NCBI GenBank assembly: GCA_026027325.1
Contig: JAMSLZ010000001.1
Location: 4,650,001-4,714,000 of the forward strand
DNA from: Actinomucor elegans
Taxonomy: Eukaryota > Mucoromycota > Mucoromycetes > Mucorales > Mucoraceae
Direction of reading: 5' to 3'
DNA length: 64,000 nt
Positions 45,423 through 56,335 of the stretch are shown here, one piece after another; position 1 is the first letter of the stretch; each line of letters starts with the position of its first letter. The notes beneath the pieces were generated by a model that was given only the letters and a program-made list of their open reading frames with translations, did no database searches and was not told where the DNA came from. The translations under genes and the position numbers were made by a program.

Positions 45423-46439
45423 TATGAGTTAATTGAAAAAGTGAAAAAAGAAATAAAAAGCTTAATTCTCATTGACCTGCGGCAAAAAAAGGATGGTGTC
45501 GAACTTTATTGGTTGGAAACAAATAATGCTAGTCTTTTTTTTTTTTTTTTTTTTTTTTGGGCGCAAGGCTAAATTATAATGGTCATAATAGTATATATGA
45601 CCCATTAAATAAAAGTAAACAGATGCCTATTGCAATATATGTATTAAATCGTTTGAAGTATGAACTATGATGTTTGAGAGTTATGATCCACAATATACTT
45701 TTTTATGCTCAAGTACAGAAACTTGGTCAGGTATATAGTTTGAATTAATTTGCGCTTTTTACACCCAATATGCTGTATTGATTAAGAATGCTATAGTCTT
45801 TTGTTGGTTTAATCACAAGTAGGAATACAAAATAATTAAAGTGAGCAACATTGTTTGAGATTGGTGTAGGTGCCATAAGCAGTACACATGTAATATATAC
45901 AATCAGTCTATCAACACGCAAAACCAGAGTAGACATAGCTCAACAATTCTTATTGATAAGCATGTCAGTGCATAACGAACAGAAATGACGATGTAAACCT
46001 GCATATCTATACATGGAAACGCATAACTGGTAATGGCAATGCGCAATAATAATTCATGCCATCAATGGTGATTTTAAATCAAAAAAGGATACTTTATAAC
46101 AATCAGTAAAGAAACGTGTAATATAACTTAGGACGATATACTATTGCTGCTTCCTCCTCGTGCGCATTCAAACTCAGGCATCTATGGCTCTGCTACAACA
46201 AACAGAACTAGTCCACTCAAGGTAACATAACATTGAAACTATACACAGACTGCAATATGGTTGTACTAAAACATAAGAACATAAAATCGAAAACTACTGC
46301 TTTAATAATGAAATTGGAAAAAAAAAAGGAAAACATGAATCGATGGAATACCCAGCTGTTTCTGTGACTTTTTAAGCGAGACACTGTTGATTTTCGATTT
46401 TCCCTTTGCTTTGTTTTCTCTATTCAAAATTGTTCTAGA
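45423..46439. promoter_or_regulatory. Divergent spacer, FBXO9 / HEATR6
   Basis: About 1 kb between divergent starts, with a T24 run (45535-45558). A minus-strand frame at 45745-45936 looks random. Promoter elements were not recognised beyond a pyrimidine-rich leader upstream of ATG 46440. Confidence 0.45.
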
Positions 46440-48752
46440 ATGGCTCAACTCAAGAGCTTGGATCATTTCTTTTCATTACTAGATCAATATAAGCAAGCTG
46501 CTTTCCCTAATCAGATAAAGCAAGAAACAAGCCCTGGTGCTATATTTGAATTGTTTGAAACCGTTGATCATGTCAAATCTATTCCTGATCAAGTAAAGTA
46601 AACAAAAGAACTCGCAATGCATTGTAATGAAAACTAATTGATCTACTGCAGCAAGTGATAGAAGTCCTAATTGCTGGTTGCAAAAGCTTAGATTATGAAC
46701 ACTCTCTATCTCGACCATTCTGTCAATTCTTGTACAAACAACTCTCGAAACAAGTAAGAGCGTCCGTTACAAATAGGAGAATAAGCATCGTGGTTGACCT
46801 TGAACCTCATCTATTTAGATCAGAGTTACCAATTTTCGATCTTCTCAATTTGACGTTTGCATAAAATATATTCTGGACGGCATAGATACCCTCACTAATA
46901 ACCATGAGCACAAAGTCGATTTACTTCGAGCACTTAGCGCACTTGTTTTCGAAAACGCGTCCAACTCACAACGATTCGCATCTCGTCTTTCAACCACCTT
47001 GCTAGCACTTGCTAACCGGACATCCAAACCACTGGAGGTCCGTCGTATGGCCATCAACTGCATAGGCAATGTATGTGCAGGAAATTCAGCAGGAACAAAA
47101 CTGCAACCATTATTTCAAGATTTTTATGCTTGCCTATTGGGCAATGTGTGCACAGTGGACCGTACATCAGCTGGTACAGTCATGGTAGCCTCTTCATCGC
47201 ATGATTTCACAGATACGGCCGTACGTAAAGTTGCCAGTTCAACTTTAAGATCACTTCAATTCTTGTTGGCTCAGGACAAATCATTAGTAACCAATCCTCT
47301 ATGTGATATCATTGAGATCATTTACACCTTTATTTTTATGAATGTCAGCGTACAGTCGTATTCAATGGGGAATCCTGTAGTGTTACCTTCTGTTACTATT
47401 AGTAGTACTAGAAGAAACCGCCTCTTACAGCCCACCGCCACACCTACATCCACTACTATCAATTCAACAAACTCGACAGCTAATCACGGTGCCAGTGTAT
47501 CGCCAAGGCCTTTATTACAGTTTTCATGGAGAACACCTCTACAGCAAAGAATGACCTCTTCTTTAGTGACAAGTTCAGAATCTGAACTATCTGATTCTAC
47601 TAGTTTAACAGAATACTCGCCCCGAAGACAAAGAGACAATGCCAAAATCAGAATCAATGCACTACTCTGCTTATCTGCTATAGCTAATGTAAGTCTTGAA
47701 CGTGTCCATCTGTTGTACTTTCTTTTAACATGTGCATACTAGACTTCATCAAAGGCATTGTACCCTCACTGGCACAAGTTTCTTCCAGACACTTTTTCCA
47801 TCTTTTTGTCGAATAATCTCACTAATGGTGAATTACCGCCGCTTCTCAGGTCAGATAACCAGCCTTATTCATTATTTACCGTATTACTCTATGATCCAAT
47901 GGTCACTGTTCGTACAGCAGTATGTAGTACGCTATTATCTATCCTAGATGGTTCAAAGCAATACCTGAATTTGGCAATAGAAAGGTATTTACGTATAAAT
48001 GATTATGGTTACAGCATATTCATAGTTAAATAGCGACAAGTCTACTTCTTCTTTTACATCTTTATCAGAAAACCTCGGTTCAATCATTCGCGATATACAT
48101 CGAGGTCTTATTTACGCTCTGGGTAAAGAAAAGTCAAACCAAGTATTAATCATGATGATGAATGTCACTACTTTACTGGTTGAAAACTGTTCTTATGAGA
48201 GATTATCCAAACACCATTTACCATCTCTTTACCATGCCGTTACTGCTCATTGGAAAGAACAAAGTAAGATCACTGCGATGCCTACACATTATTATTGTTA
48301 CTAAACTTATTTTAGCCTTGCGTAGCTCAATTCTCAAAGTCATCCTTGCCATATTCAGTATTCATCAAGAAAGCCTAGAAGATTTGATCCAAACTAATCT
48401 CATTGACCGTATTTTACTTGAAGCAATCAAAGATAAAGATGAGGATGTTCAATTAGAAGCATGGCGCACCTGCACTACATTGACCAAAACATACTTTGCC
48501 CAAACCATGCCCATACTCTGGCAAAAACTAACACAAGATGGCCAATTGCCTATTCACGCTGCCAGTTTGAAATGGATTGAAGCATATGCCAGTGCTACTA
48601 TGGATGAACCAGAGACAGATCAATGGTGGCAAGTTGTGTTAGAAAATAATTTGCAAAAGGCCTGTTCGCATGAATTGGCTGCTGTCCGTGCTGCTGCTTG
48701 CGACTGCTTTGCTAGTATGTCAAAGTCTGTTTTTGAAAACTTCCATGTAAGC

Positions 48753-48783
<31 letters not shown>

Positions 48784-49808
48784 AAGATTTAGCCTGTAAC
48801 TGTTTCTTTTTAGTATCGACATCAACGATTAGCAGTAACACTGCTGTTTTCTCTTGTCTCTGATACGGATGCCAACGTAAGAGCAGCGGCTTGTAGAGCG
48901 TTAGGTGTATTTATATTGTTTCCTTCTTTAAGGGAAGATCCTATGTTTGTTTCAAGCATGACAAAAGCCATTTTATTGCAAAAAGAAGACAAGACCATCT
49001 TGGTTCGTGTTCGAGTTAGTTGGGCCATTGGTAACCTTTGTGATGCGCTTGTACTTGAAAGGTAAAATAGATACTGCACAGCTCGTAAAAGGTGCTGATT
49101 TAACGCTTTTACTTATAGTGAAAAACCAGAATTTAACTTGCGAGAATATATGTCAACTACCGAATGGATTGATGTTCTAAGTACAGCCACAGCAGGGTCT
49201 CTAGATAATGATAAACTACGCTCTAATGCTGTAAGAGCAATTGGTAGTTTGCTACGCGTAACCCCTAAAGCTTATTATGAAAATACGCGTATTATGTCCT
49301 TGGTAAAGAATGCTGTACATGGATTAGTCAAGAACATTGAATCAGGATCTCTAAAGACGCGTTGGAATGCATGCCATGCTACCAGCAATATGCTTTTGAA
49401 TCCTCATTTTCCAATTGGATACATCAAGCAGGAAGGCGGCATTTATCCTTGGACCCAAACCTTGTTTCAATCATTGATCAAGGCCTTGCTACAATGCAAG
49501 AACTTTAAGGTCAGAATCAATGCTTGTTTAGCCATCACTACCCCAAGGGAAGTAGATCAGTATGGCGATAAACTACCATTGATAGTCAAAAGTATATTAG
49601 AAGCCTGGGATATTTGCCAGCAAAACCAAGAATACAAAGAAATCAAATACAAGCAGCAATTAGAGCAACAGGTAACATGATTACAATGACTGCATTCCAG
49701 TAACTGTGACTAACAATTAAGCAGATCACTGACTCATTGAATCAATTAAAACCTTGGATACCTTTACAATTGAAAGATAGTGTGCAGCATATTATTGAAT
49801 TGCCATAA
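46440..49808 (+). CDS. HEATR6: HEAT-repeat protein, HEATR6-like (DUF4042)
   Basis: Roughly 930-residue alpha-solenoid. The start MAQLKSLDHFFSLLDQYKQA is at 46440; exons run to the stop at 49808 with about ten introns. The N-terminal half contains VDLLRALSALVFENASNSQR, RTSKPLEVRRMAINCIGNVC and a Ser/Thr-rich insertion (TATPTSTTINSTNSTANHGA). Then comes the DUF4042 core: NAKIRINALLCLSAIANTSS, YPHWHKFLPD and LLYDPMVTVRTAVCSTLLSI. The C-terminal half is a chain of HEAT repeats: LHPASLKWIE-like, ELAAVRAAACDCFASMSKSV, DANVRAAACRALGVFILFPS, RVRVSWAIGNLCDALVLESE, LKTRWNACHATSNMLLNPHF and FKVRINACLAITTPRE. Family function is undefined; human HEATR6 is amplified in cancers but its molecular role is unclear. 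One intron (starting about 48748) contains a T24A9 tract right after its donor. Confidence 0.88.
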
Positions 49809-50322
49809 TAATAAAACTGTCAAGCTCAAACTCAAACGTCAAGCTTTTCTATGTGATTTTTTTCATTTTAATTTGGCCAAGCCTAATTGATATTCTATGT
49901 AGTATTTTTATTACTGTAATCCAGCCTTTAGAAAATACCTTGTTGTTACAAAGTTAAGCTAATCAACAGTTTTTTTCTTCAATGGCCTTTATCTCTTTTT
50001 ATTTGATTTTTGCATCAAATATTTCTTTCCACAAACCTTTTGGGTAACATAGGTCATTAACATGTGTCTCTGGATGCAGCTTGTTTTGCTTCTTCAGCAC
50101 CAAAATGAACCAATCACTCTTTACGCTCTTCAATTCGCTAATTGGCATTCATTTATGGTGACAAGAGTTTGCCATTCTTTTTTCGAAAAGTAATATAAAT
50201 ACAGTGCCGCCAGTGCCAAATGGCGACATTCAAAAAACATATAGCGGTTTTGTAGTTTTCAACTTGCGGTTTTTGTTACATCCAATCAGCGGTTGTGTAA
50301 ATACTCAAGTTGCGCTTTATTA
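49809..50322. other. Spacer with left flank of transposon relic
   Basis: The stretch 50205-50310 is GC-richer than its surroundings and contains CAGTGCCGCCAGTGCC and ATCCAATCAGCGG, plausibly the outer sequence of the adjacent Tc1-type element. I could not find its inverted partner beyond 51331. Confidence 0.45.
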
Positions 50323-51330
50323 TTAAAGATTATCTTTGTTTAAACATTTTTGGAAGTTTTCACTAGAATGTCTAATAATACTTTGAAGGGCATCAACAGG
50401 AATATCTTGACTAGCTTCACTTATTCTTGTCTTCAAGTCTTTAGCATCGCCAAATTGGCTTCGCTTTACTTTGCCTTTGAGTAAAGCCCAGAACTGCTCG
50501 ATTGGGTTCAGTTCAGGAGAATACGAAGGAAGGCAAACACTTCTATATCCCCTTCACTCTATCATTCCATCAATATCGTCCTCAGATTTATGGATGGGAG
50601 CATTATCCACTATAACGTAGAAGTTTTCCATTTCTGGAAATTTGTCCATTTCATTCAGCATCTTGGATATAAACCTCATGTAGTGACCAGCTGTTGTCCC
50701 GGTCGTCTTTTTCTCGGCCGCTGGTGCATTATTTCTCTCCTTACCGCCAGCAACTTTGATCTTTTTGGACTTCAGAGGCTCTCTCACTTCAACACTTACA
50801 ACGCCCTGAGAAGAAATAGCTCCAAGTATTGTATGAGAAATTGCACGGGTCGAAGGAGTCTCGACTATTGCTGGAGTGCCACAGAGAGAACGTCCATAGG
50901 GAGCCCTCATGTTGATATTAAAGGCAGCTTCATCCACAAAAACGCAATTTGTCAAGTAGTTTATGTCAGTTTTTAGCATTGTTGTCACTCACTCAAAGCG
51001 CTTTTGGATTTGTTCATCACTGTTTCTTGCAAGAGGTTGAGGCGTGATTCTTTTGAAAGTCAAGTTGCAATCATAAAGGATAAAGTCACCAACTGAAGTC
51101 TTTTTCAAAGAGAATTCTTCAAAAGCTTTGGTCAAGCTGCCCACAGCATCCTGCTTTGAAGCTTGAGGGTACTCATCGTAAAACTTAGTGAGGTGCTCTT
51201 TGTGCTCATCTTGTAATTGAGAAGAAGGGCGATTGACTTTGTTGGTATCTTTTTCGTAGATGTTCCAACTTGGATCCTCCTTCAGTCTTTTTGCCCAAGT
51301 CTGAGCAGTACGCTCCGCTATTCCTGCCAT
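50323..51330 (-). mobile_element. Inactivated Tc1/mariner-type (IS630-like) transposase
   Basis: One minus-strand frame of 336 codons, interrupted by TGA at 50989-50991 and TGA at 50554-50556, otherwise co-linear and well preserved. The N-terminal helix-turn-helix reads MAGIAERTAQTWAKRLKEDP. The DDE domain (PF13358 type) has FVDEAAFNINMRAPYGRSLC (first Asp), YVIVDNAPIHKSEDDIDGMI (second Asp) and, after the second stop, LPSYSPELNPIEQFWALLKG (catalytic Glu). Spacing between the last two acidic residues is about 35. Both stops lie where a Trp or Arg codon would be one transition away. The true N-terminus is missing or truncated upstream of 51330, since the frame there runs into a TGA at once. 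With only two lesions this is a fairly recent, non-autonomous copy. Terminal repeats were not resolved. Confidence 0.85.
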
Positions 51331-52679
51331 TCTGCCCGAAGGAGTTACCCTTCATAGCTTAATTCTATTAAAGTAATAAAAAAGAGTACGCTGTTTGTCT
51401 GAATAGACGTTGTTTTTTCTTCACTTTTTTTTTAAAAAAAAATGAAAAGAAAAGGTATTGGAATACTAGAAAATAGTTGCACTCAAAACATGGTCAAACC
51501 AGTAGGAGTTGATTGATTGACTGTTTGAGAAAAAGTAATGGAGTGATTGTGTTAAAGCTTTGTTAAATCATTCCCCCTTTTGAGGACAGTGGTGGTTCCT
51601 TTGGGAGAGTCCTCCCCCCCTTCCTAGAGGACGCGAGCGTAGTGTGTATAGAAAACAGCAAGTTTAATGTAATCTAGAGCTAAGGAATAATAGATCTTCC
51701 AACCAATTCCGGTTTGATGGCGTATATTAGTGATTCATGCTCTGAATGAGCCATTGCATCTATTGACACTTTTATTTGATTCTAATGCTTTTATTGTATT
51801 AAATTACTATTGATAATTTATTACCATCAACAAAATTTGTAAAATGCGTTGGGTTTCTCAGATCTAGAGACTATTATTCAGTCCGAGTACTCAAATATGT
51901 TTACACAAATTTCTGTGTTGTTCTAACAGATAAAGATCATACTGACTATAGATTTATACAAGTTGACTCATTGAAAAGTGAAAATTATTCTCTATTATTT
52001 GTCTGAAAACCATTGTATTGGCTCTGTTTATTAGTGGATTGGATGCAAGACATCATGGGAGCTTTTTCGATCATTGCTGTTGTCATTTAGACGTTCCGGT
52101 GTATAGGTGGTCTTTAACAATCGCCTACGATAATGCATGGATATTAAAATCAGTTGTCAAGAAAGATGATGTTTGCGTTTGTCCATTACCTAGAATTCAA
52201 TGACTTACCTCAACCCATTGCTGACACAGACCATATGAAGCGACCTTTAGGAGAAGCTTGAAGAAGCATATAGCCCGTTCTCCACCATCCAATGAAGTAG
52301 CCTTATCTACTATAATTATTAAAAATCCGCTACTGATTGTAAAAGTGCATGACCCTGCTTGCTTGGAATGAGCCTCTGGCCCTGCCATTTCGTTATTCCG
52401 TATTAAATGACGCGTATTGGAGCATATACAACAGTCCACGGTCGAATTATACACAACAGCTGTTGATTAAAGTACTTATTCTGGGTATTTTCAACTAGAT
52501 CAGCGTCTAATCATGGGTTAAATACGGTAGTATATACCGAATATCTGTTGCTGCTGCTGCACTTTCATTATCACATGCAAATAATAGATTATAAATTTTT
52601 CCATTATAAATGTTCAGTTAGTTTTTGCCTTCTTTCTTTCCCCACATTCTGTCGCTTTTTTTCTTTCTAATCATTGACC
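51331..52679. other. Spacer with repeat copy and T9A9 tract
   Basis: Contains a T9A9 tract (51425-51442), a C-rich patch (51585-51625) and a third copy of the dispersed repeat (51734-51764). Frames at 52018-52203 and 52197-52454 were considered and rejected. The last 60 bp are a pyrimidine-rich leader for the ABC transporter. Confidence 0.5.
51734..51764 (+). repeat. Diverged copy of the dispersed repeat
   Basis: TTCATGC...GAATGAGCC...TGCATCTATT matches 20660-20690 at 23 of 31 positions. It lies about 400 bp beyond the transposase relic on the same side. Confidence 0.4.
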
Positions 52680-55173
52680 ATGCCAAACGTGTTTTCCAAG
52701 TTGGCATTGCAAGAATGGGGACTATCCATGGTACCTCAAGTGACTAGGTTAATGCGAGGTTATGGTAAACACCGAACTACCATTCAACGATCCATCTTGT
52801 TTCTATTGATATTCCGTTCGTTGATGTCTCTAAGACAGTTGGTGAAGGCCTTTAAAAAGAGCAATAAAGGTGACGCGAAAAAGAGACGGGAAACAAAGAA
52901 TAAGAAAGTGGAGGTACACAAACATGTAATTTATGCCTGAAAGCAATTTCTTAATTCAATTTATGTATAAAGGTCGATATGGTCTTCTTTAAGCAAATCT
53001 ATAAGCTATTACAGATTGTAATGCCTGGTATTCGATCAAAAGAGTTTTGGCTGTTGATTATCCATTCAGGCTTTTTAGGTAGACATAAATTAGATGCTTT
53101 TTATTCTTTGGCTAATTCCTTTTTGTATTAGTCTTTAGAACTGTGTTGTCTGTATACATTGCTTCTTTGGACGGTAGAATTGTGAGTGCTCTGGTTAGAG
53201 GTCAGATCAGAGAATTCGTATTGGGCATCATTTGGTGGATGACTGTAGCCATTCCAGCTACTTATACCAACAGTATGCTCAGTTACATGCAAAGTAAACT
53301 ATCGATCCAATTCCGTACACGTCTAACTACGTTCATACACGACCAATACTTGACTGATATGACCTTTTATGCTGTCGGTAATCTCGATGATCGTATCAAG
53401 AATGCCGACCAATGTATCACTGTAGATACCATGAAGTTTTCCAATTCATTAGCAGAGCTTTATTCGAACCTTGCCAAGCCCATCTTGGACGTTTTTATCT
53501 ATAACTATCAATTGACGCGTAGCGTAGGCTTTGAAGGTGTCTTTATTGGCTCTCTCATTATCAACCTGTCATCAGTAGTGATGCGTAAATACACACCTAG
53601 TTTCGGTAAAATGGTAGCTGAAGAACAAAAGCTTGAAGGTGAATTCCGATTCAGACACTCTCGTTTGATTGAAAATGCAGAAGAAATCGCACTGTTTGAA
53701 GGACAAGAGATTGAAAAGACAGAGCTAGACAAGAGCTACTATGCTTTGATTCGCCATGTCAATCGCGTCTTTCGTTTACGAGTGCCCCATGGCATGCTGG
53801 AGGACTTTGTTATCAAGTACTTTTGGGGTGCTTGTGGTTTGGTGCTGTGTTCTGTGCCTGTCTTTTTCAAAGTACCTGGTCTTTCTGGTTTAGATGCCTC
53901 TGTTGGTGGTCGTGCTGAGGGTTTTGTTACCAATCGTCGTCTGTTGATGAGTTCTTCTGATGCTGTAGGTCGTATCATGTACGCTTACAAAGAAATTACT
54001 GAATTGGCGGGTTATACTAGTAGAGTAAGTCTTTTTTTATTTCTATTTTTTTTATAGTGACTCATTATAGATTCTCATATGTTATTAGGTCAATGATCTA
54101 TTAGAAGTCTTTGAAGATGTTAAAGTGGGTCGTTATCAAAAGAACTTAGTCAGCTCTATTTCGACAGAATCCAATGCTGAAACGTTAAAAGGTCGCGGTG
54201 AAGTAGTCGAAAGCGAGAATATTGAATTTGTAGATGTACCTATTGTTAGCCCTAATGGTGATGTTCTTGTGCCCAAGCTGACTTTCCACGTGAAACCCGG
54301 TGTAAGATACTCAACAGCTGGGTGTGTAATACAACTAACATAATACCTATAGATGCACTTGCTAATTGTTGGCCCTAATGGCTGTGGTAAGAGTTCATTA
54401 TTCCGTATTTTGGGCGGACTATGGCCTGTGTATGGCGGTACTGTTCACAGACCAAGTCATAGAGATATCTTTTATATTCCCCAAAGACCTTACCTTTCTA
54501 TGGGTACACTTAGAGATCAGTAAGTTGTCGAAATTAGTAGCAAAAAGATCTTAACATTTATTATTAGAATCTTATATCCTCATACTATCGAGGAAATGAA
54601 AGAAAGAAACATCACAGATGATCAGCTGCTGGCTATTCTCAAGGTAGTTCAAATTGAACATATTGTAGAGAGAGAAGGAGGCTGGGATTCAGAAAAAGAA
54701 TGGACATTGGCATTATCTGGTGGTGATAAGCAACGCGTAAGTCTATCCTTAATACAAAAAAAAAATACATGCCTTATTGACTATCCTGATAGATTGCTAT
54801 GGCTAGACTGTTTTATCACGCACCCCGTTACGCTATTCTAGACGAATGTACAAGTGCTGTTAGTATGGACATTGAAAAAATCATGTACACACATGCTACT
54901 GCACTTGGTATTTCTTTATTGACTGTATCTCATCGTCCTTCTCTTTGGAAATACCATAATTTCATCCTTCAATACGATGGACAAGGTGGTTACATCTTTA
55001 CTAAACTAGATGCTCAAAAGAGATTGGCTCTTCAGGAAGAAAAGAATGCTGTAAGTTTCTAATCCAAAAACAGAAGCCTGTACTGATCTTGATTGATGTA
55101 GATTGAAGCAAAGCTACTTGAAGTCCCCAAATTACAAGCTCGTATTCAAGAATTATCTGAATTGAAGAAATAA
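52680..55173 (+). CDS. Peroxisomal long-chain acyl-CoA ABC half-transporter (ABCD)
   Basis: ABCD/ALDP-family half-transporter (yeast Pxa1/Pxa2) that imports fatty acyl-CoA into peroxisomes for beta-oxidation. The start [20 protein letters not shown] is at 52680; a TTG-initiated extension upstream is not used. Membrane domain: [100 protein letters not shown], all ALDP hallmarks. Nucleotide-binding domain: Walker [21 protein letters not shown], signature [20 protein letters not shown], Walker [13 protein letters not shown] and the switch His in [15 protein letters not shown]. About 8 exons. It ends [13 protein letters not shown], a short coiled tail. Must dimerise to work; the partner is not in this window. 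Roughly 650 residues. Confidence 0.95.
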
Positions 55174-55362
55174 AACCCTTTCCATACCCTTTAATCTGTA
55201 ATATACATTGCACAGCGGCAAAACTGATTTAATTCATTATTTCTTGACTATCAACCATGCCTGAAATTACAACGAACCCATTTTTATTGTTAAAAAAGAT
55301 CAATAACAAACCAAGGAACATTATCTAATATACTTGTGCCTTTCTTCTTCTTTTCATATTTA

Positions 55363-56184
55363 ATGACAGTGATTTACACCGAGACCCACTTGACTTCTGA
55401 CCCTGTATTTCAACAAGATACTGCCTTCTTTACAGTTGCGCTATCTGCTATCTCTGTTCAGTGCCATATCCATCGAGAGGAAAACATTAGATATATACGA
55501 AACAATCAAATCAGAACAGGTGATTTGGTACGTCTTCACGGTGTTTTCATGACTTCGCATACAGATGTATATTATATCAAGATTAGCTCGTTAGCTCTAA
55601 TGACCAACCTCAAACTAAGCAAGAAGCGTAAAATAGATGATGTTATGAAGGGTGATACTGTACAATCCTGGGACGATCAATCTTCGTCTGATTCTACCTA
55701 TATGACATCTAGAAACAAGTCTGCATCGCCGCCAGCCAAACCAACCCTCGAAAGATCAAGAGGATTATTTCTGTCAACAGAGATGGAAGAATATCCTTAT
55801 ATTGAAGTAGAAGGTTGTTTTAGTAATTATTTCTTTATGATGCTTGGTAAAGTGCAGTTTGTGTGTCAGCAAGTTCATAACTTTCAGTATCATCACCAGA
55901 AAGATCTAGTTGATGAAATCGATTGCCAGTTGATAAAGTGTCAAACTGAGAATATGAACTTACTGAATGGTATCCTGCAGCAGATATATACCATGTATAT
56001 AGAACTGACGCAGCACGAGTTGAATAAACTAGCTGTGCTTAATTTTGTAATTACCGTCAAAAGCTTGGTGGATAAGATGTGCGAACTGCTTGTGTCTTGT
56101 AACTATATCATGCCTCAAGCCTTGGTGATTGACCGTAGAGTGCCTCTACCATCCTTTATATATAATTATCATATCAAGTCATGA
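55363..56184 (+). CDS. Unknown protein, 273 residues
   Basis: Intronless frame starting MTVIYTETHLTSDPVFQQDT; a GTG-initiated upstream extension (55336) is not used. Residues 20-80 read like a small beta-barrel, with IRTGDLVRLHGVFMTSHTDV and YYIKISSLALMTNLKLSKKR, reminiscent of an OB fold. A disordered basic and serine-rich linker follows (KRKIDDVMKGDTVQSWDDQS, SASPPAKPTLERSRG). The C-terminal third is helical: VCQQVHNFQYHHQKDLVDEI, LNGILQQIYTMYIELTQHEL, NKLAVLNFVITVKSLVDKMC. No catalytic motif is visible. The gene sits tandemly 190 bp after the ABCD transporter and 150 bp before SPB4. OB fold plus helices could mean a nucleic-acid or telomere-associated protein, but I cannot support that. 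Confidence 0.7.
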   Translation: MTVIYTETHLTSDPVFQQDTAFFTVALSAISVQCHIHREENIRYIRNNQIRTGDLVRLHGVFMTSHTDVYYIKISSLALMTNLKLSKKRKIDDVMKGDTVQSWDDQSSSDSTYMTSRNKSASPPAKPTLERSRGLFLSTEMEEYPYIEVEGCFSNYFFMMLGKVQFVCQQVHNFQYHHQKDLVDEIDCQLIKCQTENMNLLNGILQQIYTMYIELTQHELNKLAVLNFVITVKSLVDKMCELLVSCNYIMPQALVIDRRVPLPSFIYNYHIKS

Positions 56185-56335
56185 ACGGATAACCCATCTG
56201 CCCCGCCTGTTGAACCTGAGAAGCGGTGGCTTATTCTTGATTTTTTTAATAAATCCGCCTAGTAATGCATTTTTTTTGATAGCTGACAAAAAGCTTTCCC
56301 TTTAGATCCTTTATACTTTATAATCAACTTTTGCA

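Noticed and set aside
52018..52203. Plus-strand frame reading HHGSFFDHCCCHLDVPVYRW, briefly considered as a KDZ transposase fragment
   Set aside because: Too short and lacks the catalytic block; similarity was impressionistic.
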